Assembly (NCBI RefSeq): GCF_000002235.5 | Contig: NW_022145613.1 | Location: 15,989,883 to 16,053,882 of the forward strand | Origin: Strongylocentrotus purpuratus | Taxonomy: Eukaryota > Echinodermata > Echinoidea > Camarodonta > Strongylocentrotidae | DNA length: 64,000 nucleotides | Direction: 5' to 3' | Shown: piece after piece, positions 51,201 through 63,781 of the stretch | How positions within the stretch are numbered: position 1 is the first letter of the stretch | How the letters are laid out: every line of letters begins with the position of its first letter | Position numbers and translations under genes: made by a program | The notes under the pieces: generated by a model | Seen by the model: only the letters and a program-made list of their open reading frames with translations | Told to the model about the DNA's origin: nothing | Databases searched by the model: none

Positions 51201-52563
51201 ACGCGCCTAAGACCCCTCCCCATAAAAATAATGTAAACATATTAATAGATAACTAAATGAATCTGATTGATAAATAAATAAATACGTTACAAAATAAAGA
51301 AATAAGTAAATAGATAAACAAATAAACAACTAAATAAATGAATACATAAAATAAAATAAAATCACAAACGAACTAAAACAAACAAAACAAAACATAACAA
51401 GCAATACATGTTACAATAAAACGTTGGATATTCTGTATACAAATATGAATGAATCATCATCCATAACCCTTCCCATGGCCTTTGGAGGAAATTGAAACAG
51501 TTGAAATCAAAAGGGGCACCAGTTGGCGACCCTGCCAAAACAACGCTTATATTAGTAATAAGTATACGACATCAAGCAGTAAATCTTATTTTGTCTGAAA
51601 ATAATGAACCATTTCCTCTCGATAATATAGGGAATTTATACTCCGTATGGGACCTATATCAAGAAAGTGTACGCATGAATCGATAATTTTTGTTCAGGGG
51701 GGGGGGGGGGGTGAAATTCTCCCCAGACAGAGCTTCACAGCCCCGCGTACAATTTATTTCTGTGTCTTCAACCCTGGGGGCAGGGGGCCGGGGGGGGGGG
51801 GTACTCCATCTCAATCATACTAAGCTGGACACACTATCGCAGTAATGTTTTGAACCTCACCTATTTTATGTCTGGTTATATTTCTGGCACCCATTTATAT
51901 TTATGTCAACATATATTTCGCTGTTTTGTTTTACAGCTGTTTCTGACCGGAAACCTAGAAATCAAATTATAATAAATGTTTTGTGGCTCAACCACTGCCA
52001 GATGTCGATTTTTTCTGTTCCCTATGTTGTTTAAAACGACTTTCAAGGTACACTTTAGAGATGCAACATTATCCAAAAGCGCCATTGCCTGTAAATAAGG
52101 AAAATTAACCAGAAAAAAACGGTAACAAAAACAAACAGAGAAAGGAAAATAAAGAGGAAAATATTTGCTCATGATAGTTATTTGTAATTTAATAGCAATA
52201 AAAACGATGCCTTATTTGTACAGGGTAGCCACATCAGTGTTAATACCGCTCTTCATGTGGGCCCTGCAATTACCCTAGCAACGGCCAAGTTCCGAATTTG
52301 CACGTGGGTAGAGAGGCTTTAATATATTTCAAATGGTGTACACCTTTAACATTTGACCTTAATTTTAATTCTGACCCTCATTTTGGCGTAGACAATGTTG
52401 CACGATGTCAAGGCAATATCAGGTGTTTCCCAAGAGTCATATTTCTAAATGTATGATCTGCCATATTAGTTCTTAATAACCAGTGGCGTCACTCTGAGTC
52501 GGTGGCACTTGCCCCCCCCCCCCCACCCCCACTTCTAATTGCATGGCGGAAAAGGAGAGAATG

Positions 52564-52621
<58 letters not shown>

Positions 52622-53152
52622 ATGATAAAGAAAGTGGGAGGCGAAAGGCAACTTGAAAGGAAGATGACCCCCTTTTACACTCTCCCCTGCCCCCCCCCCC
52701 CCCCCCCTCCCAAGGAAAGAATAAATAGACTCACACTAAGCCTGGGGTTCGAACATACATTTTGTGTATATCTATATAATTATGTGCACGATAGGAAGAT
52801 TAAAATAAATGTAGTTGCCTGTTTACAAGATGAGTTAATATGTTGTCAAATTGAATAGAAGAAAATAAATGTTCAATTGAATTGAATTGAATCCAGGAGT
52901 GGCAGGGGAGGGGACCCAGTGGTGGGGGAGTCAGATTCCCTCACCCCTCCCCCAACCCACAAAGTCTGCATCATAACATAATAGATTGTGTTTGATGCAC
53001 CCATTTCCGAACCAAAGATGAAACAACGTATACCTGTTAATACTTTTAACGACACATGTTTTATGGTTTATTATTGAAATGAAAGATAAATAGAATAAAT
53101 CTGTTAGCAATTTCGTTTACGCAAAACCATGAACAACAGGGGCTGATCCGGG
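50606..53152. other. Intergenic sequence, simple-repeat rich
   Basis: Poly-G runs (51089-51105, 51696-51712, 51790-51801), (GA)n at 51165-51200, taaataaa-rich DNA to about 51360, a cagtggcgtcact hAT-type end near 52482, (AG)n 52570-52616 and poly-C 52690-52708. No gene recognised. Confidence 0.6.
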
Positions 53153-53520
53153 CAGGCGCGGATCCAGGGGGGGGGGCCGAGCGGGCCTTGGCCCCCCCCC
53201 CCCCGCAAAAAAAAAAAAAAAAAAAAAAAAAAGAGAGAGAGAGAGAAGGAAAGAAGTGAAAGGGAAAGAGGAGAGAAAGGGAAAAAGAAGAGGAAGAAGA
53301 AAAGAAAAGAGGGAAGAAGTAGATCGGGGGGGGGGGAGGCAAAAGGACTTGCCTCCCAGGCTGTTGCCCCCCCCCCCCCCCAATCAAAAAATAAAAGAGA
53401 AGCAAGGAAAGGGAAAGAAAAAAAGGAAAAGAGGAGATACAAGAAAGGAAAAAAGAGGAAGAAGAAAAGAAAAAAAAAGGGGATAACCACACAACAAATC
53501 GTCTTCTTTCTCTAATGATT

Positions 53521-53665
53521 TAATGAAACGTAAGCTTCCGCTTAGCGCGGGAGGAAGAAAACTCAATTCAGACGAGGATTATTTTTTGGGAACGGTACAG
53601 CAAATCGTCTTCTTTCTCTAATAATTTATTGAAATGTCAAAGCTTCCGCGTTTCGCGGAGGAGGG
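53521..53665 (+). repeat. Two units of the cttccgcg tandem repeat
   Basis: gtaagcttccgcttagcgcg (53531) and gtcaaagcttccgcgtttcg (53637), 109 bp apart, related to the array at 57905. Confidence 0.8.
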
Positions 53666-53811
53666 AGGGGGAAATCGCCCCTCCCTGCACCCACCCACCC
53701 ACCCCCATTACGTCACTGCTGGTCACCATTACGAACCAATATTTGGCTCGCATAATTTCAAATTTTGCCCACCCCCCCCCCCCCCCCTAAGAAATCCTGG
53801 ATCCGCGCCTG

Positions 53812-55509
53812 ATGTATATATACAGCGGCAACAGTTTTAATATAAAATGTAAGTTCTTCTTACTTAAATCATTGGTCTGGAAACAATTATTTGCCCATTG
53901 TTGTGTATTGTATTACATTTTCACTGACAATGAATTCACATTGTAATGCAATTTTCAAGTTTCCCAGGCCTATTTAGGAGAACAGAAGATTGATATTGTT
54001 TAGTTGTACGATAACATCACTCAGTTTGATTTGATTTGATTGGAGATATATCTCATTAAAAAACAGAGTAAAGGCTATACAGTTTCAAACAAACCTACAC
54101 CATTAAACTTCAAGCTCACTCACACATGATTTATTGCGACACTTTCAAGGCTACTTATTATTTCAAGTTCATGTATATACAAAGGGCAACAGCTTCAATA
54201 TTAAACGTAATTAAATCAATGGTCTGGAAAATGTTAATGCCCATTGTTGTATATTATACAACATTTTCCATAACGATGAATATACATTGTATGATGCAAT
54301 TTTCAGGAAAACCATACTTGTCATTACTGTTATATTTGTTATATGATACTAAAGCAAATCGTTTCGCTTATCGATAAGATAAATCAATGTGAAGTACGTG
54401 TCAAATAATGAAATCATTACGTGCTATTTTTAACCAGACTAGACATTTGAAACGCATAAAAAATGTATACACTATTGACAGCAAGCAAGTTTTTTAAACA
54501 AAGAATTCAGAAATTGAACAACATTGCACATTTTAGTCTACACGATATGCTCTACACCCTTAGTTGGACTGTAAACAGTTGTCTTCTTAAGTCTTCCATA
54601 TAAATATAAATTTAAAGGAGGTCAATAATCATTACGAAAACACCACTTTCGTAAGGTTGACACATCAATATATATTGTGCACACATGTAACAATGTGATA
54701 ATATTTTTTCTGGGGGGGGGGGGCGGGAGGAGGGCAATCCAAAAAGGGACTGATATGTGAACACTAATATTGATAGGTCGCTTCACAAAAGGGGCATACA
54801 TAGTCCTTTTTTGTGGATAGTTTTTTGAGCAAAACACAAAATAGGTGGAAGGACGGGGTACACGTCTTTCTTCAATTTTCTGAGGGGGATCGTCCCCCAT
54901 GGATAATTTGAAAAAGTGCACACCAACAAAATGTATAGCAAATACTGACTAAAGACTGCAACACGCTTTAAGGCTCTGGTGGGCCCAAGAGTACAGCGTT
55001 TAGACTAATAGAAATGCTAAAATCTTCTCGCTCGGTCGCTACGCTCCTTCGCATAATATCCTAAAAATATACAAGTAAATATTGAAGAAAATATGTATTC
55101 TGTTGGTATCACGTATGTACAAATTACACTGTATGTTAACAAGATTAAAAGTTATAGAAATAGATCAGTGTTCCAAAAATGAATATTCAGCTTCCTCTTT
55201 AAGAAGTCCCTTCCTGCTCAGTCAAACTAAAATTTACCTAGTAAATATTTACAACCCTTCGGACTGCACACTAGATATCGGCAAAGTAAAAGTGAAGCGT
55301 GAAAAAAATATATTGCTTGTTTTTATGCTGTAGTTTTGCTAAAGAATGTAATTTTGTAACACAACAAAACTTCAAAAACCTGTGAGGGGTTTACATATAA
55401 GACTTATCATACAGCTTTATGGGGGTAGTCCCTTCCGTCACCTCCGCCTCTTTCACTGGCGTACTGATGGGGGGGGGGGGGCAGTAACCCCCCCCCCCCC
55501 CAATACAAT
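53812..55509. other. Interior of the composite, part
   Basis: AT-rich. Two diverged copies of a 300-bp-scale segment (acagcggcaacagttttaat / aaagggcaacagcttcaata; ggtctggaaacaattatttg / ggtctggaaaatgttaatg) start at about 53820 and 54178. Poly-G at 54713-54722 and 55470-55481, poly-C at 55488-55501. Confidence 0.6.
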
Positions 55510-55884
55510 TTAAAGGTAAAGACCAGTAATGGTCATGCGATTGCATTGTGAAAGAAACGTTGTGGAATCGATCAGAAAAGGTAGATCATCTAGCATCTAG
55601 CATCTGCAAGGTTCTGGAATCATCAAAATGATAAGAAATTTGGCTCATTCTTCGTAAAGTTACAAGCACTATACACAGAAAGATGTATATGGGACTACCC
55701 TATCTCTCTCACCAGACCATGAGAGAAATAAATTTACCAAATATATGAATTAGTAGGCGGTTTCCCGGCAAATTTTTTATCATCATGTATTAGTCAAAAC
55801 ATATTCTTTCACATGATTGGTAATGAGAGCTTCCATTTCATTTTTTGAAATTGGGGCGTTGCCAATACTGGTCTTTACCTTTAA
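55510..55884 (-). mobile_element. TTAA MITE, family T, full length
   Basis: TTAAAGGTAAAGACCAGTAA to ccaatactggtctttacctt then TTAA. Inverted relative to the copies at 9315 and 36790 and very similar to the latter. Confidence 0.9.
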
Positions 55885-56457
55885 ACATGGGTTATTTTTA
55901 ATTTGATACCAGTGATTTACAAGTATTGCTAAAAATGGCAGTATTTTTCCATGAGCTCCCGGGGGCTCTACCCCCTGGAACCCACCAAGGGCCCTAAGGC
56001 GGGCCCTGTTTGCTCATCTGGCCGTAATTAAATGCCTAAAGTCCTTGAGCTTTCGGGGGCTCTGCCCTTTGGACCCAACCAAGGGGCCTAAGGCGGGTCC
56101 CTAGATGCGTAATTTGGTGCCTAAAAGCCCTTCCGTTATGTATTTCTTATGTATTTCTTTGTCTTTCTTTCTCCATATCCTCTGCACTCTCCTTATGTAT
56201 TTTTTTTGTTTTCCCTTTTCTATTACCTTCTCTTCCCTGGGTATACGTGCTTGCACATGAACTATATATGGCTAAACAGTTTAAAAAAAAAAATATGCGC
56301 GAACGGTCAAGGAGTAAGAAGAAGGCAAAAAGAGAACAAAGACGGCATCCATGGAAGCCATGTGAGAGTGTCCACTTTTTTCGCTTTTACTTTCACCCTT
56401 GCATTCTTTCCTGAATCAGAGTTTCTCACACCTCGTAGACTCGTGCAGGTTATGATC

Positions 56458-56458
<1 letters not shown>

Positions 56459-56509
<51 letters not shown>

Positions 56510-56533
56510 GTGTGCGTGTGTTTGTGTGTGTTC
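56459..56533. repeat. (TG)n microsatellite
   Basis: About 30 TG units with gc interruptions. Confidence 0.95.
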
Positions 56534-56699
56534 GTGTAACGAAATAACGTATACAATAGCTTGGCAATTCTCATGGTTATGAGATACAATGTGAAAGGAA
56601 TTGAGAGAATAATGGTCGCGTAGCTTAAATCAAAGTTCCCCATTGCAGTCCTCTCTTTTTGGATATTTTTGCATTTTGTTTTTGTAAGAGGTGTAGCGC

Positions 56700-57200
56700 C
56701 AGAAGAAAGAAGAGGAAGAAGAAAAGAAACGGGTAAAGAAGGAGATCGGGGGGGGGGGGGGCGAAAGGGCCTTGCCTCCCAGGCTGTTGCCCCCCCCCCC
56801 CCCTCTAATAAAAAAAAAAAGAGAAAAGGAAGGAAAGGGAAAGGGTAAGAGGAGATAAAGGGAAGGAAAAAGAAGAAAAGAAAAGAAAGGGGATATCATT
56901 TGCAATTTTCCCCCGTGGATCGAGGAGGGGCAAAAGGCCCTTACCTCCCCCGCCCCCGCTATAACAAAGAGAGAAAAAGAAAAAGGGAAAGAGGAGAGCT
57001 AAAAGGGAACAAAAAAGAGGAAGAAGAAAAGAAAAGGGTGAAAAGAACGTGAGATCAGTTCCGGTTAATCCCGCCAACAACGTGTGGATCGGGGTGGGGA
57101 CCGAAAGGCCCTTGCCCCCCACCCCCCCCCCCCTCGGCAAACCTTAAGGAGGAGAGAAAGGGAAAGAATAAAAAAGAGAAAGAAGAAAAGGGGGGCACTG
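56700..57200. repeat. Purine-rich repeat shared with 53.2-53.5 kb
   Basis: cttgcctcccaggctgttgc between poly-G and poly-C runs, followed by agagaaaaggaaggaaaggg, matches 53330-53480. A third, more diverged unit follows at 56930-57190. Confidence 0.8.
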
Positions 57201-57904
57201 GCGTACTGATAGGGGGGGGGGGGCTTGGGGGAATTCAAATTCAAACGTGGTTAATTTCTAATTCCATAACGGTGGCTTACAAATAATGCTGAATTCTTTC
57301 CGAGATTTTTCCTCAGTTTTTAGTAAATTATACTTTTGTATGCGTTTGTTGGAAAATGACAAGTTCCTAAATTTACAGCCAGGCAAGAAATATGATTCTT
57401 GAGAAAAGTTAGGGCCCGGGGATCGGCTGGAATCGCAAGCCTCGAGCTCCCCCCCCCCCCCCCCCTCCCCTCCACTTTTTTTTGAAAAGGTATAGTAAAG
57501 AGAAATAGAAATAAAGAGAGAAAGAATAGTTAACTAGCTGCTCATCTGACCGAAATTAAACGCCTAAAAACCCCTGAGCTTCCGGGGTTCCGTCCCTTGC
57601 ACCCCGCCTAGGGCCCTAGACTCCCCTGGATGCTAATCTGACGGAAATGTAATGCCTAAAACCCCTGTTTTCTGGGGGCTTCGCCCGCTGGACCTCACGC
57701 CAATTAGTGTCCTGCCAGTGTCACAAATAAGGTATAAAAATATGTTCATCTGACCGTAATCAAATGCCTAAAACCCCTGAGCTTCTCGGGTCGGACAAGG
57801 TATCAAAATTTGTTTATCTGACCGCAGGCGCGTAGCCAGGGGGGGGGGTAGAAAAAAATAGAGAGGAGAGGAAAGGAAGAGGACGTAGGGAGAAAAAGTA
57901 GCAG

Positions 57905-58600
57905 ACAAAAAACATCTTTGAAATTCAGACAAGAATTAAGAGTATAGAGAACGGTACAACGATTCGTCTTCTATCTCTAATAATTTAATGAATCGTCAAA
58001 GCGTCCGCGCTTCGCGGAGGGGGGGGGGGACTGAATTAAGACAAGGATTAAGAGTATAGAGAACGGTACAACGAATCGTCTTCTATCTTTAATAATTTAA
58101 TGAAACGTCAAAGCTTCCGCGCTTCGCGGAGGGGGGGTTGAATTAAGACAAGGATTAAGAGTCGAGAACGATTCAACGAATCGCTTTCTTTCTCCAATGA
58201 TTTAATGAAACGTAAAAGCTTCCGCGCTTCGCGCGAGACGGGGGGGGGGGGGGGGGGGGGGAGGGGGGCTGAATTAAGACAAGGATTAAGAGTCGAGAAC
58301 GGTACAACGAATCGTTTTCTTTCGTCAATGATTTAATGAAACGTAAAAGTTTCCGCGCTTCACGCGGGAGGGGAAAATTGCATTCAAACGAGGATAATTT
58401 TCGAGAGAACGCTATAACGAATCGTCTTCTTTCAATAATAGTTTAATGAAACGTCAAAGCTTCCGCGCTGCGCGGAGGGGGGGGGGGGGTGAATTAAGAG
58501 AAGGATTAAGAGTCGAGAACGGTACAACGACTTGTCTTCTTTCTCTAATACTTTAATGAAACGTCATATATAGCTTCCGCGCTTTGCAGAGGAGGGAGGG
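57905..58600 (+). repeat. About 110-bp tandem array with ttccgcgcttcgcgg palindrome
   Basis: The motif ccgcgcttcgcgg (variants) lies near 58003, 58115, 58220, 58351, 58461 and 58576. Between copies is aaggattaagagtcgagaac, then ggtacaacgaatcgtcttct. G runs of variable length follow each palindrome. Confidence 0.9.
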
Positions 58601-58736
58601 GGGAAACTCACCCCTCCCTACATCCCCCTGCATTACGTCACTGCTGGTCACCATTACGTACCAATATTTGGCTCGCATAATTTCAAATTTGGGCCCCCCC
58701 CCCCTAAGAAATCCTGGATCCGCGCCTGGATCCGGG

Positions 58737-60800
58737 AGTCTGCAAAAAAGACGGGATATAGTTTTGAAAATGTACTAACAAGCGTTAGCCCCCCCCCCCC
58801 CCAACAAAAAATGATGGTCTCTGTTTACTTTGAATTTAATATGGGAGGGGTACAACAATTTTGTACTATGTACTTATATAGTGTACTAAGATTTTGTATT
58901 TTTTTTTTTAATTTTCAATCATATCTTCTGTATGCATCAAATTAATATATCTTCAACTATAGTGTACATTTTGATCGTATACTCTAAGTAAGAAATTAAC
59001 TGTTGTATATTGAATACGATCGCAAACACTCTCGAGAAATCAGCTGAAGGGCAATTATAATACCCTGATAATTATTATAGTATGTAATGTCATGATCCCA
59101 ACGAAAACCAGTATTTATTTGCTGATTGGGCTACCCTTCTTTTTAAATATGTGTAATAAAAAAATAAAAAAAATAAAATGTTCGCACATTGCTAAAGGTG
59201 ATGGACAAGGTAATTGCAATTTTCTGACGGTTGATTTTTTTCTCGAAAGTCCTTATACCATCTTCAAGTTGCTATCGGTTCTTTATAAAACTGACATTTA
59301 TTTTTAGATCGAGGGCATATTATGACTGCTTGAATACTGGATGAATAGCTTGATGTTGATTGATCCGGAAATACTTCGTTTCTTCCCAAAATATATGAGC
59401 GCTGTATTTAGAGCGATTATCAGATTATCACCAAGTTTTTAGTTGTTATCATGATTAGCTTGACATGCAGTAGCAATTCGAAATATCTTTTCTCTCTCTC
59501 TCTCTCTTTTTAATTGTTAGAGGGGTGTCCCTGATATATTTCCTGTCCGGAATGCCTTTGAATTTAAAAATGAGTCTTAAAATCTTGATTTATAATATTG
59601 TGTAAACCGCCAAAAAAAATTATCGTCTCGAAAATGAAACTGCAAAAAATTAACAATCTGACGAGGCAGTATTGTCAATATGTCAAAATGGTCTTAAAAC
59701 CAAATCTAAGCATATCAAATCGATATCTTGACAAGAGTGACAAATATGCACAATTTATACAACAAATTTCATACTTCTAATCAGGACACAAGAATGGGCT
59801 GTTTTTATCATTTATTTGGTATTTATTCATTTTCATCATCTAGGATAGTGAGCTATACCGGTCAGATTTCTTTAGGTTTTATTACTAATCCTGTGTGGGG
59901 TGCATGGTGATTGACAGTTGATCTGCTGATGTTACTTGATTATAATAGTTCAAGTCACTTTTGCTTCATTTCCCTGGTGGGGGTACGAAAATACCCATCA
60001 TACTTTACCCCCCCCCCCCTCCCCCTACCCAAGAAGAAAAAAAAGAGGAAAACAAAACTTTAGTTCCGTTAAATCACACACATTTTATGTAGATAATTTA
60101 TTAAGCTTGAACTTGCATTGTGCTATATATGATTTTATTATTCATGCATTCATTTATTTGGAAAGCTTGACCTTGTAACCCTTTCCATGACTACCCTTGG
60201 TTTCTTTTATATTCTCCTGCCGATAACTGTCAGTATAATGTGTATTTTACAGTTAATCCAAACTAAATATTTAACATGCCCCGACCTTGTATATTTCTAA
60301 AAAGCATATTTTGAATCTAAAAGTTTGCATGTCTGATTTTATTTTTAAATATGATTTGAAGCAATATTTTGAAGTTGGGGTAAATATCAAAGCGCTTTGA
60401 AGATCAAGCCAGTAGGTCTATCATTTTGATTCAGGGAAGTGCTCAAAGGTGTAAATAATTATGTGGGACATAGGGGGCACGTGCCCCTCCCGCCCTAAGA
60501 CTATGGAACGAAGATGTAAGGGGAGAAAAAAAAAAGAATTGGAGAGAGGTAAAGTAACAAGAAGATGACACAACCCCAATCCCATACTCATACTAGATGA
60601 CCTTGCTCTCACCCCCTCCCCCTCCCCCTCCCTCCTCCCCTCCCTCCCCTCCCAACCCCCCCCCCCCCTCTCTCTTTTCTCTCTCTGTCTCTCTCTCTTG
60701 TTTTTTTCGTATTGCTTATTAATGTGATTTATCGGTATGACAATCGATTGTATAATTGTCTTATTTATTTGATCTTTAAAGCAATCGTTTTTGTTTTATT
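58737..60800. other. Intergenic sequence
   Basis: AT-rich with poly-C runs (58788-58801, 60008-60019, 60656-60668) and a short CT run (59492-59507). Open frames here are short and unsupported. Confidence 0.6.
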
Positions 60801-60862
60801 TCATGAAGACGAGTCATAACTGGGTCCCAAATTGTGGTTATATAATTATATAGATATAAATG

Positions 60863-60865
<3 letters not shown>

Positions 60866-60920
<55 letters not shown>
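60866..60920. repeat. (TA)n microsatellite
   Basis: About 27 TA units. Confidence 0.95.
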
Positions 60921-60925
<5 letters not shown>

Positions 60926-61340
60926 TACACCTGGGTTAGTTATGCGAGGGAAAAATATCCAAGGGAGCTATATATAGTTGTCCTGATCTAGTTGTCCCCG
61001 GGAGGTAGTTGTCCTAGGGATTGAGTAAAAGCCGGAGTAAAAGCCTAAAGAGGTAGTTGCCCCATCAAGTAGGGTAGTTTTCTGACACAAAATACACGAA
61101 ATAAACGATGAAAATCGGACACCGTATTGTTATGCTTTTGCAAGTAAAATTTAAATGCGTTGTGCCCACAACAAGAATAGGAATATCGGAAGTAGGGATG
61201 TAGACAGTGTACCTCAATAAAATACCATCTACACACGTGCACTGAGATAGAATTCTGCTATCCGGCCACATGTGTACATGTATATCCATATGCTAATGTT
61301 TTGAATTAACAACATGGCGCGGTAATCAAATCTTCATGTT
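60921..61340. other. Intergenic sequence with gtagttgtcc repeats
   Basis: tagttgtcc(c/t) recurs four times or so between 60975 and 61060. Nothing else recognised. Confidence 0.55.
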
Positions 61341-62467
61341 ATCAATTACTGAGGTCACCCGAGTATAAATGAATGAATCACGGAAGAGCGCTGGATTCTT
61401 TCCCCTTTCTTTTCTTTCGGGTCAACCGGAGAAATGTTCACCCCTTTACGAGGTTATATGTCACCCTCACTCAGTCAGGGGACATATGGGGCTACAAATC
61501 ACAATTCAATTTTCGTAACTTTACCTTCCCATCAAGGAGAGGCTAGGGGTGTTGTTGGTGTTGTTGTGGGGTTTTAGGCTGTAGAAAAGGAGGATGGGGT
61601 GAAATGAATAAATATGGTTTCGTCATCAGTTGACAGTCTGCGTTGTCCGGCAAAGGAGGTTCACCGTCTGCTTACTCAATTAAGAATTTCAAAATGATAC
61701 CTCCGCTTGTAGTAAGTAGTGCATGGTAAAAATGGCCTGCATGTCTGAATCACAATTATGACCACTTTCGTATTATGTTTATTATTTTTGAAAGAATTTC
61801 ACATCAGATAAGAAATTAAGATTATATGTTTTCGTAGGAAAGAAAGACAAAAAAATGAAGACAAAATTCTGTTACGTTATTTAAAATAGTCATCAGTGAT
61901 CACACACCTGTTGCGAGGGACATTTTGGTTGTGTTCACACAAATGATCTATACCAGAGAGGTGAAAATATGAACATATGCAACTCGCGGAGTCAAATCAA
62001 AAGCCCGTTCTAAACCTCGATCAGAGCGCGGTTTGTTACCGTAAGTCAAACACCGTGAATGTTTGGGGAGAGGGGGATGAGAGAGATGACATGACTGGAT
62101 CACAAACTTGCTACTAAATTGAAGCCTGGCTGAAAGGGACGCGAGCGGCCGACTTATTATTTATTCGGCTGAATCATCGTATAAACAGCAGCTAGTTTCT
62201 GTCCACGTTTGTGTGTTTTATGCAGGAAACGGGGTTATTTCGTCGATCGTATTGGAGAGACAGTCGACAGCCATGTCGACTGCTGTCTGAGTTCGCCAAC
62301 ACGTATAGACACATGAAATTTATACATCAGCGCTGTTCAAATTATTAATTGTGTCTCGGTCGATCTCGATCCCATCTGCAGTTTGGCGAAGTCCTGCATG
62401 TTCGTGAAAACTCTGAACAGGCGTCAATCGAAGAGGAACTTGGAGGGCGCACTATGGTGATGACAAA
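61341..62467 (+). promoter_or_regulatory. Putative promoter/5' UTR of a gene continuing right
   Basis: GC-richer and nearly free of simple repeats. Contains gagtataaatgaatg (TATA-like, 61361), CpG-rich 61980-62460 and the palindrome cagtcgacagccatgtcgactg (near 62262). It leads to an ATG with a donor shortly after. Promoter status is inference. Confidence 0.35.
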
Positions 62468-62512
62468 ATGACCACCCAAGTGACCGGCATCTTGACATCT
62501 TTTGAAGGCCAG
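62468..62512 (+). CDS. Possible first coding exon (15 codons)
   Basis: ATG with A at -3, then MTTQVTGILTSFEGQ to a consensus donor cag|gtacag. A five-codon upstream frame (ATG at 62456) ends in a TGA that overlaps this ATG. The protein family is not recognised and nothing downstream in the window confirms it. Confidence 0.3.
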
Positions 62513-63781
62513 GTACAGGAATCATTCACTTTGATCTTCACAATCATTATTTTGAAGTTTTGACGAATTCATAATGTGTTACCCCGATTGGAGCTGTTTA
62601 CATTCCATCTTTAGGTTGCACACCGAACCGTCTGCAATCGCAATTCATATTTTCTGGCGCGCGAAACAACATTATTTGGAGGTGAAAAGCTGAAAACAAT
62701 TGCAGACTCGAGTATGCATGGGTAGACCTAAGAAAGCAAAGTGTCATCCCCGTGCAATATCCTTGCTTACGTATCTCCGAATATTTAGTACTCGGAATAG
62801 TGATGAAAGCGGCAATCTCAACAATTCAGGAAATGACCGAAAAACATGCAATTGTTGCGATGTTCATTTGGCAAGAGAGCGTGGTCCTACGAGACTCTAC
62901 TGCAAACCCCTTGCTTAGGGGTATCTCAGATGGATCCAATTAATACTCGGAATTGTGCAATGAATGTAGAAATCTGATGTGACTTACTTTGATTTGAGAG
63001 AGGAAAATGAAATGAACTTTTTTACCCTTGATTATGACAGATTTTTTTTTTTTTTTAATTAAAGCAGAAAAATAATATAAACAGGATGGCGAAAGTTTGA
63101 AATATATCGGACCAATAATGAGAAAATTATGAATGTTTGAAATCTCAGATCACTAATTGGTCAGTGGATTGTAACGTAGTTGCGGATAACTCTCCCATTT
63201 GTGTCTTTCTCATAAGTGCCTTCTCTTAAAAATCATCTTTGTTTGATCAAAATCGGTTCAGAAACGGCTGAAATATAACGATTTCTAATACTTGTGTACC
63301 ACCACAAATATTAGATATTTTGAAAAAACCGTTGAAAAAACGAAATAACGCCTTTTACATCGTATTTCAGTCAATGCCGATGTTGGCTTTTTTGTTGGCT
63401 TTTTCGTGATGCTTATATTACCCACAATTAGCCGGCTCGTGTATTGTTATTTTTAATTGAATAATTCATTAATGGTCACCGGGTTTTTTTTTAAACTGGA
63501 GCTGAATTGGTATGATCGTATTGGCTAAATTTCACACATTTTGGGGTCTAACATTACCTTCATAGCAATTTTTGGTTGTAAAAGGGCACTATAAATGTCA
63601 TAGATAAGAATAAGAGCAATAACCATGCACTTTGAAGGCATTGTGCGGTCTGAAAACAGAACTCAACTATCCCTTTAACTTTTACACCTTCCCAATCACA
63701 TGTTGATTCATCACCACACAAATGACATTGAAATGTGTCAATTCCATTATGATTATGATCGTTAATAATGAAATCAATCAT
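62513..63781. other. Possible intron or intergenic sequence
   Basis: No exon recognised. An open stretch at 62800-62940 (IQEMTEKHAIVAMF and so on) lacks splice context or known similarity. A T run lies at 63043-63056. Confidence 0.5.

Larger units (their letters stand above)
53153..58728. mobile_element. hAT-type composite, about 5.6 kb, with 8-bp target duplication
   Basis: Left end CAGGCGCGGATCCAGG (53153) and right end cctggatccgcgcctg (to 58728) are perfect inverted repeats. GATCCGGG flanks both sides (53145-53152 and 58729-58736). A second right end with the same last 170 bp or so occurs at 53640-53811, and a variant left end, caggcgcgtagccagg, near 57826, so this is a mosaic of related copies. 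It holds G/C homopolymers, purine-rich DNA, a family T MITE (55510) and a TG run; no transposase was recognised. Confidence 0.7.

Noticed and set aside
51492-51686. 64-codon open frame (MKQLKSKGAP...)
   Set aside because: No recognised family, no splice sites in fitting positions, surrounded by simple repeats; could be chance.
56416-56567. His/Thr-rich peptide
   Set aside because: Direct product of the (TG)n microsatellite.
62700-62943. Overlapping open frames with CNCC or IQEMTEKH segments
   Set aside because: Two frames open over the same bases with no codon bias or splice context; not reported as genes.
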